Assembly (NCBI RefSeq): GCF_024753245.1
Contig: NZ_JANUGX010000010.1
Location: 106,834-170,833 of the forward strand
DNA from: Massilia norwichensis
Lineage (GTDB): Bacteria > Pseudomonadota > Gammaproteobacteria > Burkholderiales > Burkholderiaceae_D
DNA: 64,000 nucleotides
Reading direction: 5' to 3'
Shown: positions 18,559 through 26,479 of the stretch, in pieces
Layout of the letters: every line of letters starts with the position of its first letter
Numbering within the stretch: position 1 is the first letter of the stretch
Notes under the pieces: generated by a model
The model's database searches: none
What the model saw: only the letters and a program-made list of their open reading frames with translations
What the model was told of the DNA's origin: nothing
Translations under genes and position numbers: made by a program

Positions 18559-19260
18559 ATGCACCTCAATCCGATCCAGCTGTTCGACACCGAATCCTCG
18601 ACCTTCACCTACATCCTCGCCGCGCCGGGCAGCCCGGAGGCCGTCATCATCGACCCGGTCGACCGGCACTGGGAACGCGACCTGCGCCACCTCGAACGGC
18701 TCGGCCTGAAGCTGGCTTATGTGCTCGAGACGCACGCCCACGCCGACCACGTCACCTCGGCCGGCAAGCTGCGCGAGCTGACCGGCGCCACGGCGGCGGT
18801 GCCGAGCGGCTGCGGGATCGCCACTGCGGAAACCCAGCTCAACGACGGCGACACGATCCGCTTCGGCGCCGGCGAGACGATCGCGGTCCTGCATACGCCG
18901 GGCCACACGGCCGGCAGCATGTGCTACGTCTGGCGCGGCAATGTCTTCACCGGCGACACGCTGCTGATCGACGGCTGCGGCCGCACCGACTTCCAGAGCG
19001 GCAGCGCCGACGCGCTGTACGACAGCGTGACCGGCAAACTGTTCGCGCTGCCCGACGACAGCCGCATGTGGCCGGGCCACGACTACAAGGGCCAGTCGGT
19101 CTCCACGATCGGCTGGGAAAAGCGCCACAACGCCCGCCTCGCGGATCGCAGCCGCGAAGCCTTCGTCAAGCTGATGGGAGAACTGAATCTGCCGCGGCCG
19201 AAGCTCATCGACGTGGCGGTGCCCGCCAACCAGAACCTCGGCCTGCCGCACGGCGGCTGA
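18559..19260 (+). CDS. Persulfide dioxygenase, ETHE1-like metallo-beta-lactamase fold
   Basis: 233 aa. The enzyme oxidises glutathione persulfide to sulfite with O2 and one mononuclear iron. Motifs in order: THAHADHVTSA (metal-binding, residues about 55-65), LHTPGHTAGSMCYV, FTGDTLLIDGCGRTDFQSG (the ETHE1/Blh signature with GCGRTDF) and MWPGHDYKGQ. Length and motifs fit the short bacterial persulfide dioxygenases rather than the rhodanese fusions. It ends the repressor-YeeE-YeeE-TauE operon, giving a route from sulfane sulfur to sulfite that could be exported by the gene next door. Confidence 0.93.
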   Translation: MHLNPIQLFDTESSTFTYILAAPGSPEAVIIDPVDRHWERDLRHLERLGLKLAYVLETHAHADHVTSAGKLRELTGATAAVPSGCGIATAETQLNDGDTIRFGAGETIAVLHTPGHTAGSMCYVWRGNVFTGDTLLIDGCGRTDFQSGSADALYDSVTGKLFALPDDSRMWPGHDYKGQSVSTIGWEKRHNARLADRSREAFVKLMGELNLPRPKLIDVAVPANQNLGLPHGG

Positions 19261-19371
19261 TCGCTTGCAAGCGCCTGGCGCCGGCGGGCCAGGCGCTCGC
19301 GTGCCGCTGTGCGCCGCCCTGCCGCCATTGCCGTTATTCTTCGAACAAGACTATCGACACGGCATGTGCCC

Positions 19372-21012
19372 ATGAACAGCCTGCTGGCCTACGACTACGA
19401 AACCACCGGGCTGGACCCGGTCCGCGACCGGCCCGTCCAGTTCGCCTGCCTGCGCCTGGACATGGACCTGAACGTGATCGGCAACCCGACCACGCTGTAT
19501 TGCCAGCCCGCCCCCGACCATCTGCCCGACCCGCTGGCCTGCCTGCTGACCGGGATCACGCCCCAGCGCTGCCAGGCGCTCGGCTTGCCGGAGCTGCAGT
19601 TCGTCGAAGCGGTCCATCGCCAGCTCGCGGCGCCGGGCACGATCGCCTTCGGCTACAACTCGATCGCCTTCGACGAGGAGGTCACGCGCTTCATGTTGTG
19701 GCGCAATCTGATCGACCCGTATGGCCGCGAATGGAAGGATGGCTGCGGGCGCTGGGATGTGCTGGGCCTGGTGCGCGCGACCTGGGCGCTGCGGCCGGAA
19801 ACGCTGGAGTGGCCCGTCGACGAAGCCGGCAAGCCCTCGTTCGCGCTGGCGCGCCTCAGTGCCGCCAACGGCCTGGCGCACGAGGCGGCGCACGACGCCC
19901 TGTCCGACGTCCTGGCCACCGTCGCGCTGGCGCGGCGCATCCGCGACCGCCAGCCCCAGCTTTTCGCGCATTGCCTGGCGATGCTGGACAAGAACCTGGC
20001 GCTGCAGGAAATGGACGTGAACGCGCACAGTCCCTTCCTGCACGTTGGCGGCGGCAGCGCGCAGGCGGCCGGCGTCCGCATCATGATGCCGCTGGCCGCG
20101 CACCCGACCAACCGCAACGAGGTGATCGCCTGGGACCTGGCCAAGGATCCGCGCCAGCTGCTGGACATCGATGCCGAAACCATGCGCAGGCGGCTCTTCA
20201 CCGGGCCGGAGGCGCAGCCCGACGCCTTCGAGCCGATGCCGGTCTTTAGCATCGCCGCCAACAAGTCGCCGGCAGTGTTCAGCAACCTGGGCGTGCTGTC
20301 GCGCGAGCGCGCCGCCGAACTCGGCATCGACGTCGGCGCCGCGCTGGCCAATGTGCCGGTGATGCTGGGTGTGATGCAGACGGTCGAGCTGTCGCGGCTG
20401 CTGCAGGTCGTATTCGCGCGCGAACCGCTCGAATGCGATCCCGAGGAAGCACTGTACGCCGGCTTCGTCGCGGCGCCCGACCGGCGCCTGCTGGACCAGC
20501 TGCGCAGCATGGACCCGGCCACCTTCGCGACGGCGAAGCCAAGCTTTGTCGACCCCAGGCTCGACGCGCTGTTCCTGCGCTACAAGGCGCGCCATTTCCC
20601 GGCGACCCTGACGTCGCGCGAGGAAGACAAGTGGGAAGAGCACCGCTTCCGCAAGCTGATCGAAGGCGATGGGCGCAGCCGCACGGTGGCGATGGTGCGC
20701 GAGGCGGTGGCCCGTTGCCGGCAGGCGCTGGCGGCAGCGGGCACGCCGGCCGACCCCGACAAATACCAGGTACTCGACGACGTACTGGCCTACACCAACG
20801 GCGTGGCGGCCGTGATCGATCCTTTCGGGACGGTGCCGCCGCCGGAACCGCAGCCGCTGGCGCCGGCCGAGCCGATAGCCGCTGCGGCCACTGAGGAGCC
20901 CGCGCAGGCCATGCTGCAACCGGAGCCGAAGCCGGCGCCGGTCCAGCCCGACCTGTTCGGCGGCGCCGACGTCGTGCCGGGCAAGCGCCGCGCTAGGACC
21001 CGCCGCTCCTGA
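19372..21012 (+). CDS. sbcB: Exodeoxyribonuclease I
   Basis: 546 aa. It degrades single-stranded DNA 3' to 5' in recombination and mismatch repair. The DEDDh exonuclease sites are visible: LAYDYETTG (Asp/Glu pair, residues 6-11), FGYNSIAFDEEVTRFM and AHDALSDVLAT (His and Asp). The SH3-like and helical C-terminal parts are present, e.g. NKSPAVFSNLGVLS and RYKARHFPATLTSREEDKWEEHRF. A Pro/Ala-rich tail of about 60 residues follows the conserved part. The start at 19372 was chosen by family alignment; its ribosome site is weak. The 3' end overlaps the convergent gene by 20 bp. Confidence 0.94.
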   Translation: MNSLLAYDYETTGLDPVRDRPVQFACLRLDMDLNVIGNPTTLYCQPAPDHLPDPLACLLTGITPQRCQALGLPELQFVEAVHRQLAAPGTIAFGYNSIAFDEEVTRFMLWRNLIDPYGREWKDGCGRWDVLGLVRATWALRPETLEWPVDEAGKPSFALARLSAANGLAHEAAHDALSDVLATVALARRIRDRQPQLFAHCLAMLDKNLALQEMDVNAHSPFLHVGGGSAQAAGVRIMMPLAAHPTNRNEVIAWDLAKDPRQLLDIDAETMRRRLFTGPEAQPDAFEPMPVFSIAANKSPAVFSNLGVLSRERAAELGIDVGAALANVPVMLGVMQTVELSRLLQVVFAREPLECDPEEALYAGFVAAPDRRLLDQLRSMDPATFATAKPSFVDPRLDALFLRYKARHFPATLTSREEDKWEEHRFRKLIEGDGRSRTVAMVREAVARCRQALAAAGTPADPDKYQVLDDVLAYTNGVAAVIDPFGTVPPPEPQPLAPAEPIAAAATEEPAQAMLQPEPKPAPVQPDLFGGADVVPGKRRARTRRS

Positions 21013-22063
21013 GCAGGTTCTCGATCACGGCCGCCGGCTCGAGGTCTTCCTCGAACTCGAAGCGCTGGGTGGCGGCACGGTAGTCGCCACCCGCCCGTTC
21101 CAGCAGGCGCCGGATCTCGGCGAACCGGCTCAACGCCTGGATCGGCAGTTTGAGGCTCTGCCCTTCCGGTTCGAGCATGGCCAGCTGCTCGCGCAGTTCC
21201 TCGATGCTGCCCGGCGTCGGTGCCGCGGCGGTGGCGGCGACGGCGGGCATCTCGGGCATCGCGGGCGCCTCGCTGCCGCGCAACTGCGCCAGCTCCGGGT
21301 CACGCGCGTAGACCGCGGCGAGCCTGTCGCTCAGTTGGCCGACATCGAAGCGGCCGGCATAGCGTCCGCCGGCCAGCAGCTGGTAGCGCACCGTGAGCCG
21401 GCCATCCTCGCCGGCATCCAGCAGGTAATGGTCGGCCAGGCGCGCGTCTAGCGTGGGGCGGTGGATGCCGATGCGCTCGATGACGCTTTTCAGCTCGTCG
21501 TTGGCCTGCACCCGGACCGAGAAGCTGCGCGCGAGCACGCGCGGATCCTGCGCGTCGAAACCGGCCGCCGCCAGCGCCCGCACGGCGATGCCCTGCCCGA
21601 CGCGCAGCGTCAGCTCATCGGCGGCGTGCGCCGGCAGGCCGGTCGCATAGCGTACCGCCTCCGGCCCGGCCCTGACCGGCAGCGCGATCGAGGCGAACAG
21701 GCCGGTAATGCCGCTTTCGGACAATACGGTGCGGTAGCGCGGATCGAGCGCTTCGAGGGTGACGCCTTCAGGCATGCCGTCCAGCAAACAGCGCTCGCGC
21801 AGGGCCTGGTACTCCGGATCGGCCTCGAGCACCGGCGCCGGATAGCGCAGCTCGCGCTCGATACGCCGGCCGTCGACGTCCTTGACCCGCGCCGCGCGGA
21901 ATTCCTCGCGGGTCGCATCGGCGGTCGGCCAGCGCTTGTGGTAGGCGGCGAACACCTTGCCGATGCCGATGTAATAGGCCAGGTCATGCGCTGCGCCCGA
22001 ACGGCCGAGCGGCAGTTCGAGCTGGGAAGTCGAGACCTGGGTCCGATGCGCTTTCGCTTTCAT
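20993..22063 (-). CDS. Protein of unknown function (356 aa)
   Basis: Not recognised. The start is placed at ATG 22063 (MKAKAHRTQVSTSQ) because upstream residues in the same frame look non-coding. No signal peptide or membrane segment. It is a soluble, Arg/Glu/Ala-rich protein with ALDPRYRTVLSESGITGLFASI and an Ala/Pro-rich linker near residues 265-285, followed by a helical C-terminus (SIEELREQLAMLEPEGQ ... FAEIRRLLERAGGDYRAATQRF). That modular end may be a small separate domain. Base composition matches the neighbours. It overlaps the 3' end of sbcB tail to tail; a shared function is not implied. Confidence 0.75.
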   Translation of the reverse strand: MKAKAHRTQVSTSQLELPLGRSGAAHDLAYYIGIGKVFAAYHKRWPTADATREEFRAARVKDVDGRRIERELRYPAPVLEADPEYQALRERCLLDGMPEGVTLEALDPRYRTVLSESGITGLFASIALPVRAGPEAVRYATGLPAHAADELTLRVGQGIAVRALAAAGFDAQDPRVLARSFSVRVQANDELKSVIERIGIHRPTLDARLADHYLLDAGEDGRLTVRYQLLAGGRYAGRFDVGQLSDRLAAVYARDPELAQLRGSEAPAMPEMPAVAATAAAPTPGSIEELREQLAMLEPEGQSLKLPIQALSRFAEIRRLLERAGGDYRAATQRFEFEEDLEPAAVIENLLRSGGS

Positions 22064-22198
22064 GATGCTCGAACGATACCGGATCGGCTGGCGGCGCAAC
22101 GTTAGCGCACCCACATAGATGCGGGATACGCGAATTTTCGTGCCGCGCGACGAGCGCGCCGCCGCTTCCGCCAGGCCAAGGATCAATGTCTGGCGATT

Positions 22199-22212
22199 TT
22201 GACGCACATCAA
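22199..22212. promoter_or_regulatory. FNR/ANR-type box upstream of the stress-protein operon
   Basis: TTGACGCACATCAA differs from the FNR consensus TTGAT-N4-ATCAA at one position. It is centred 101 bp before the start codon at 22307. A TAGAGT -10-like element lies at 22245-22250. The Crp/Fnr regulator encoded at 33576 is a candidate ligand. The rest of the 22064-22306 gap shows nothing else. Confidence 0.65.
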
Positions 22213-22306
22213 AAAGCCCACTGGCGCCAGAAATCCCCTCGCCTTAGAGTGAATCCATGTCATGCCCCGCCGGGGTTCCGGCACCCGATCACCGCAAAGG
22301 AATGCC

Positions 22307-23149
22307 ATGTTCAAGACCATCGTTGTCCATGTCGACGGGAGTCCTCTGCAGGACAGCCGTCTGCGCGCCGCCGCCTGCCTCGCCAATGCGCATGACGCCC
22401 ACCTGGTCGGCAGCGCCGCCACCGGTCTTTCGCCGGTCGAGTATGCCTTCATCGAGGGCTCGCTGGGCGCGCCAGTACCGCCCAGCGACTTCGTGGCCTT
22501 GCGTGAGTCGAGCACGGCCCATCTGGACGCGTTCGCGGAACAGGCCAGGCGGCTCGGGGTCGCCTCGGTGGAAACGCGCCTCATCGAAGACCATGCCGAC
22601 TACGGCCTGCTGCTGCAGTCGCGCTATGCCGACCTGGTGGTCCTCAGCCGCAACCCCGACGATTCCGGCCCCGTCCTGCCCGGCCATTTGCGCAGGCTGC
22701 CCGAACAGCTGGCCCTGCGCGGTGCACGCCCGGTCCTCGTGGTGCCGGACAGCTACCGCGACGAGGCGATTCCCGGCATCGCCGTGGCCGCCTGGGATGG
22801 CAGCATGCAGGCCTTGCGGGCGCTGACCGCGGCCCTGCCGCTGCTGCAAAGCGCCAGCGCTGTCAAGCTGGTGCTGGTCAATCCCGACACGCTTTCGGAA
22901 CTGCACGGCGAACAGCCCGGCGCCGACATGGCGCTCTACCTGGCCCGCCATGGTGTCGAGGTCGAGGTCGTGGTCGAGTACACCCGAACCACGGTCGGCC
23001 ATGCGCTGATGTCCCTGGCGCGCGATTGCGGCGCCGGGCTGCTGGTCTGCGGTGCCTATGGCCACAGCCGCTACCGCGAATGGGTGCTGGGCGGCGTGAC
23101 GCGCGAATTGCTGGCGCGCGCGCCGCTGCCGCTGCTGGTCGCGCACTGA
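22307..23149 (+). CDS. Tandem-domain universal stress protein
   Basis: 280 aa with two UspA-type domains. The first begins MFKTIVVHVDGSP and the second near residue 157 (AVAAWDGSMQALRAL), ending with CGAYGHSRYREWVLGGVTRELLARAPLPLLVAH, which contains the G-x2-G-x9-G-(S/T) type ATP-binding loop in slightly altered form. An AAAGGA ribosome site lies 5 nt before ATG 22307. It sits downstream of an FNR-type box and 22 bp before a paralogous gene, so low-oxygen induction is likely, as for many Usp genes in microaerobic gene clusters. The molecular role is not known for the family. Confidence 0.9.
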   Translation: MFKTIVVHVDGSPLQDSRLRAAACLANAHDAHLVGSAATGLSPVEYAFIEGSLGAPVPPSDFVALRESSTAHLDAFAEQARRLGVASVETRLIEDHADYGLLLQSRYADLVVLSRNPDDSGPVLPGHLRRLPEQLALRGARPVLVVPDSYRDEAIPGIAVAAWDGSMQALRALTAALPLLQSASAVKLVLVNPDTLSELHGEQPGADMALYLARHGVEVEVVVEYTRTTVGHALMSLARDCGAGLLVCGAYGHSRYREWVLGGVTRELLARAPLPLLVAH

Positions 23150-23171
23150 TGACTTCAGGGCATACACGGTC

Positions 23172-24017
23172 ATGCTGAAATCCATTCTCGTCCACGTCGA
23201 CCTGTCGAAGCACGCTCCTGCGCGCATGCGCTATGCCGCCGCGCTGGCGCATGCGACCGGCGCGCACCTGACCGGCGCCGCCATGTTCGGGGTGTCCCGG
23301 GTGGTCTTCCCGAACGGCTACAAGGAAGAACCGGGTACGCTCAGCGCCAGCTATTTCCAGCCGCTGGAAGATAACGCCAGGCGTGCGCTGTCGCATTTCG
23401 AAGCGATCGCCAGCGAAATGCAGGCCGAACACGATACGCGCTTCGTTTGCGACCAGTCGGATGACGGGCTGGCGCGGCTGGCGCGCTTCGCCGACCTGGT
23501 CGTCATCAGCCAGGACGATCCGGACGAATCGATGCCGGAGATGGCGGTCCAGCTGCAGGAATACCTGATCCTCAACTGCGCACGCCCCGTGCTGGTGCTG
23601 CCGCGTACCGATCCCGCGCCCTACCACAGCCAGCAGGTGCTGGTGGCCTGGGACGGCAGCAAGGAAGCCTCGTTCGCACTGAGCACTGCCATCCCCCTGC
23701 TGCGGCGCGCCGCCGGGGTCACGGTAGTCGCTATTGCCGGACAGGACGGCAGCGAAGAGGATTTCCGTGCCCAGCAGCCTGAGCTGTTCACCTACCTCGA
23801 GCGCCACCTCGAAGGCCACCACGTACCGGCGAACATGCTGGTGCGTGCGCCGCGCCAGTCGACCGGACAGGATCTGCTGGCATTGGCCGCCGAGCTGGAC
23901 TGCGGCATGCTGGTCATGGGCTGCTTCGGCCATAGCCGCTTTCGCGAACTGTGCCTGGGCGGGGCCAGCCGCACGGTGCTGGCGCAAGCCATCTTGCCGG
24001 TGCTGATGGCGCACTAG
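23172..24017 (+). CDS. Tandem-domain universal stress protein (second copy)
   Basis: 281 aa, clearly a paralogue of the preceding gene: MLKSILVHVDLSKHAPAR at the start, QVLVAWDGSKEASFAL opening the second domain, and MGCFGHSRFRELCLGGASRTVLAQAILPVLMAH at the end. The nucleotide-loop region G-H-S-R-x-R-E is shared with its neighbour. The two genes are 22 bp apart and probably arose by duplication. A metal ATPase gene begins 107 bp downstream; the intervening bases show no terminator. Confidence 0.9.
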   Translation: MLKSILVHVDLSKHAPARMRYAAALAHATGAHLTGAAMFGVSRVVFPNGYKEEPGTLSASYFQPLEDNARRALSHFEAIASEMQAEHDTRFVCDQSDDGLARLARFADLVVISQDDPDESMPEMAVQLQEYLILNCARPVLVLPRTDPAPYHSQQVLVAWDGSKEASFALSTAIPLLRRAAGVTVVAIAGQDGSEEDFRAQQPELFTYLERHLEGHHVPANMLVRAPRQSTGQDLLALAAELDCGMLVMGCFGHSRFRELCLGGASRTVLAQAILPVLMAH

Positions 24018-24124
24018 GTGGTGCCGGTGACGGTCGAATGGGTGGTGGCGCTCGCCGCTGCGCCTGGGCCAGCGACCGGCAACGCCAGCGGCATGCGGCT
24101 GGATTCGATCGGGAGAGAGGCTTC

Positions 24125-26407
24125 ATGCCGAGGAAGAATTGCCCAAGCCTGTACCAGGCTGCGGCGTCCGCGGCCGCCCTGGCCGTCGGCGGCGCCTTGC
24201 AACTGCTCGGCATGCCGCACGCCGCCGCCTGGTGCTGGATCGCCGGCGCCGGCCTGGTGCTGGCGGCGGTGGTGCTGGACACCGCCGCCGCGCTGTGGCG
24301 CAGGCAGTTCGGCCTCGACCTGATTGCACTGGTGTCGATCGTCGGTGCGCTGGTTCTGGGCGAACACCTGACCGCGGCGGTCATCGCCCTGATGTTCGCC
24401 AGCGGCCGGGCGCTCGAGGCCTATGCGGAACAGCGTGCCGAGCAGGATATGTCGGCGCTGCTCGGCAAGGCCCCGCGCTCCGCCAACCGCTACGAGAAGG
24501 GCGCCATCGTGCAGGTGGCGTTGGACGCGGTCCGGCCGGGGGACAGGCTCGCGGTACGGCCCGGCGAGACGGTGCCGGTCGACGGCACCCTGGTCTGCGC
24601 CGCCATGGTCGACGAATCGAGCCTGACCGGGGAATCGGTGCCGGTCGCCTGCGGCGCGGGCGCGCCGGTGCGCAGCGGCACCGTCAATGCCGGCAATGCC
24701 TTCGACATGCTGGCCACCAGCAGCGCCAGCGACAGCACCTTCAGCGGCATCGTCCGCCTGGTACGGGAAGCCAGGGCTTCGAAGGCCCCGGCCGCGCGTC
24801 TGGCCGACCGCTACGCCCTGCTGTTCGTGCCGCTGGCCCTGGGGATGGCCGGCCTGGCCTGGCTGCTGAGCGGCGACCCGCACCGGGCGCTGGCCGTGGT
24901 GGTGGCGGCCACGCCCTGCCCGCTGATCCTGGCGGTGCCGGTCGCCATCGTCAGTGCGATGTCGCGCTGTGCCCGGCGCGGCGTGCTGGTCAAGCATGGC
25001 GGCGCGCTCGAAAAGATGGCGCAGGTCCAGACCCTGTTCTTCGACAAGACCGGCACGCTCACCAGCGGCCAGGCCAGGCTGACGGCGATCGCGACCGCGC
25101 CCTCGATCCAGCCTGCCGAAGCGCTCCGGCTGGCGGCCTCGCTGGAGCAGTTGTCCACCCACGCCATCGCGCAGGCGGTGGTCGCGGCGGCGCTCGAGCG
25201 CGGCCTGGCGCTGTCGCTGCCGCAGCAGGTCGAGGAGCAGCCCGGCGCCGGCCTGAGCGGCAAGGTCGACGGCAAGGCGGTACGGGTCGGCAGCTACGAA
25301 GCGATTGCCGGCCGGGCGCCGCCACCGGCCTGGGCCGCGGATATCGTGGCACGGGTCGGCGACGAAGGCGCGGCCGGCGTCTATACCGCGGCCGACCGCA
25401 GCTTCTACGCCGCGCTGCACATGGCGGACGAGATCCGCAAGGACACCCCGCGCGCCCTGCGGCTGCTACGGACCCTGGGTGTCGAACGGATCGTCATGCT
25501 GACCGGCGACCGGCGCGACGTCGCCAGCGCGATCGCCGGTTCGCTGGGCATCGATACGGTGCTGCCCGAGCAGACCCCGGCCGCGAAGCTGGCGGCGATT
25601 GCCGCCGCGCGCACGGATGGCGTCACGATGATGGTCGGCGACGGCATCAACGACGCCCCGGCCCTGGCCACGGCCGACGTCGGGGTCGCCATGGGCGCGC
25701 GCGGCGCCGCGGCGGCGGCGGAGTCGGCCCAGGTGGTGCTGCTGGTCGACCGCCTCGACCACCTGGCCTTCGCAGTGCGCATCGCCCGCCGCACCCGGGC
25801 CATCGCCTTGCAGAGCGTGATCGGCGGCATGGCCTTGTCGATCCTGGCCATGAGCGTGGCGGCCTGCGGCTATCTGCCGCCGGTGGCCGGCGCCGTGCTG
25901 CAGGAACTCATCGACGTCGCCGTGATCCTGAACGCGCTGCGGGTGCTGCGTCTCGAGCGGGCCAGGGCCGGATCCACGATCCGCGCCGACGAGGTCGCCA
26001 AGCTCAAGGGGGAGCACGCCCACCTGCTGCCCGTCATCGAGCAACTTGCCTCGCTGGCCGACCGGGCCGAAACACTGCCGGCGGCTGCCATCCAGGCCGA
26101 ACTGGCATCGCTGAACGCCGCGCTGCGCAGCCGGCTGCTGCCGCACGAGGCGCACGACGATGCCGTGCTCTACCCGCAGCTTGCTCAACTCATCGGCGGC
26201 GAGGACCCGATGGCATCCATGAGCAGTACGCATCGCGAAATCTATCGCCTGAGCCGCAGCGTTGATCGCCTTGCCGCGACGATATCGAAGGGCGGCGCGA
26301 CCGGTGCCTCGGTGCGCGAACTGCGCCGCACGCTGTATGCGCTGGACGCGATCCTGCGCCTGCATTTTGCCCAGGAAGAGGAGATCTACCACGGGCTTTC
26401 CTTCTGA
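24125..26407 (+). CDS. P1B-5-type metal-transporting ATPase with C-terminal hemerythrin domain
   Basis: 760 aa from ATG 24125, behind GGGAGAGAGG. P-type ATPase core: DESSLTGESVPV (actuator), FFDKTGTLTSGQ (phosphorylated Asp307), GVTMMVGDGINDAPALATADVGVAMG (hinge). The membrane metal site is TPCP (Cys265) instead of CPC, and a later helix holds QELID (residues 593-597), the QExxD pattern of the P1B-5 group (Nia of Sinorhizobium, linked to Ni/Fe export). Residues about 625-760 form a hemerythrin-like HHE domain: EHAHLLPVIEQL, LPHEAHDDAVLYPQL, HREIYRLS, LHFAQEEEIYH. No N-terminal metal-binding domain. It probably exports iron or nickel; the diiron domain may sense O2 or redox state. Confidence 0.9.
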   Translation: MPRKNCPSLYQAAASAAALAVGGALQLLGMPHAAAWCWIAGAGLVLAAVVLDTAAALWRRQFGLDLIALVSIVGALVLGEHLTAAVIALMFASGRALEAYAEQRAEQDMSALLGKAPRSANRYEKGAIVQVALDAVRPGDRLAVRPGETVPVDGTLVCAAMVDESSLTGESVPVACGAGAPVRSGTVNAGNAFDMLATSSASDSTFSGIVRLVREARASKAPAARLADRYALLFVPLALGMAGLAWLLSGDPHRALAVVVAATPCPLILAVPVAIVSAMSRCARRGVLVKHGGALEKMAQVQTLFFDKTGTLTSGQARLTAIATAPSIQPAEALRLAASLEQLSTHAIAQAVVAAALERGLALSLPQQVEEQPGAGLSGKVDGKAVRVGSYEAIAGRAPPPAWAADIVARVGDEGAAGVYTAADRSFYAALHMADEIRKDTPRALRLLRTLGVERIVMLTGDRRDVASAIAGSLGIDTVLPEQTPAAKLAAIAAARTDGVTMMVGDGINDAPALATADVGVAMGARGAAAAAESAQVVLLVDRLDHLAFAVRIARRTRAIALQSVIGGMALSILAMSVAACGYLPPVAGAVLQELIDVAVILNALRVLRLERARAGSTIRADEVAKLKGEHAHLLPVIEQLASLADRAETLPAAAIQAELASLNAALRSRLLPHEAHDDAVLYPQLAQLIGGEDPMASMSSTHREIYRLSRSVDRLAATISKGGATGASVRELRRTLYALDAILRLHFAQEEEIYHGLSF

Positions 26408-26430
26408 AGCCTTATCAGAACACCCATGTT

Positions 26431-26444
26431 TTGATTTACATCAA
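26431..26444. promoter_or_regulatory. Consensus FNR/ANR-type box upstream of the PHA synthase operon
   Basis: TTGATTTACATCAA matches the FNR consensus TTGAT-N4-ATCAA exactly. It is centred about 43 bp before the start codon at 26480 in the 72-bp gap after the ATPase gene, so it should control the PHA synthase - MaoC/Pta - acetate kinase operon. No good -10 was identified at the usual distance. Confidence 0.8.
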
Positions 26445-26479
26445 CGATTTGATCGACAACAAAACGTTAAGGTGGCCGA

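Noticed and set aside
22099..22112. GTTAGCGCAC resembling the LacI-type site upstream of the unknown gene at 20993
   Set aside because: Only part of the core matches, there is no link to sugar metabolism, and it is not placed over a promoter.
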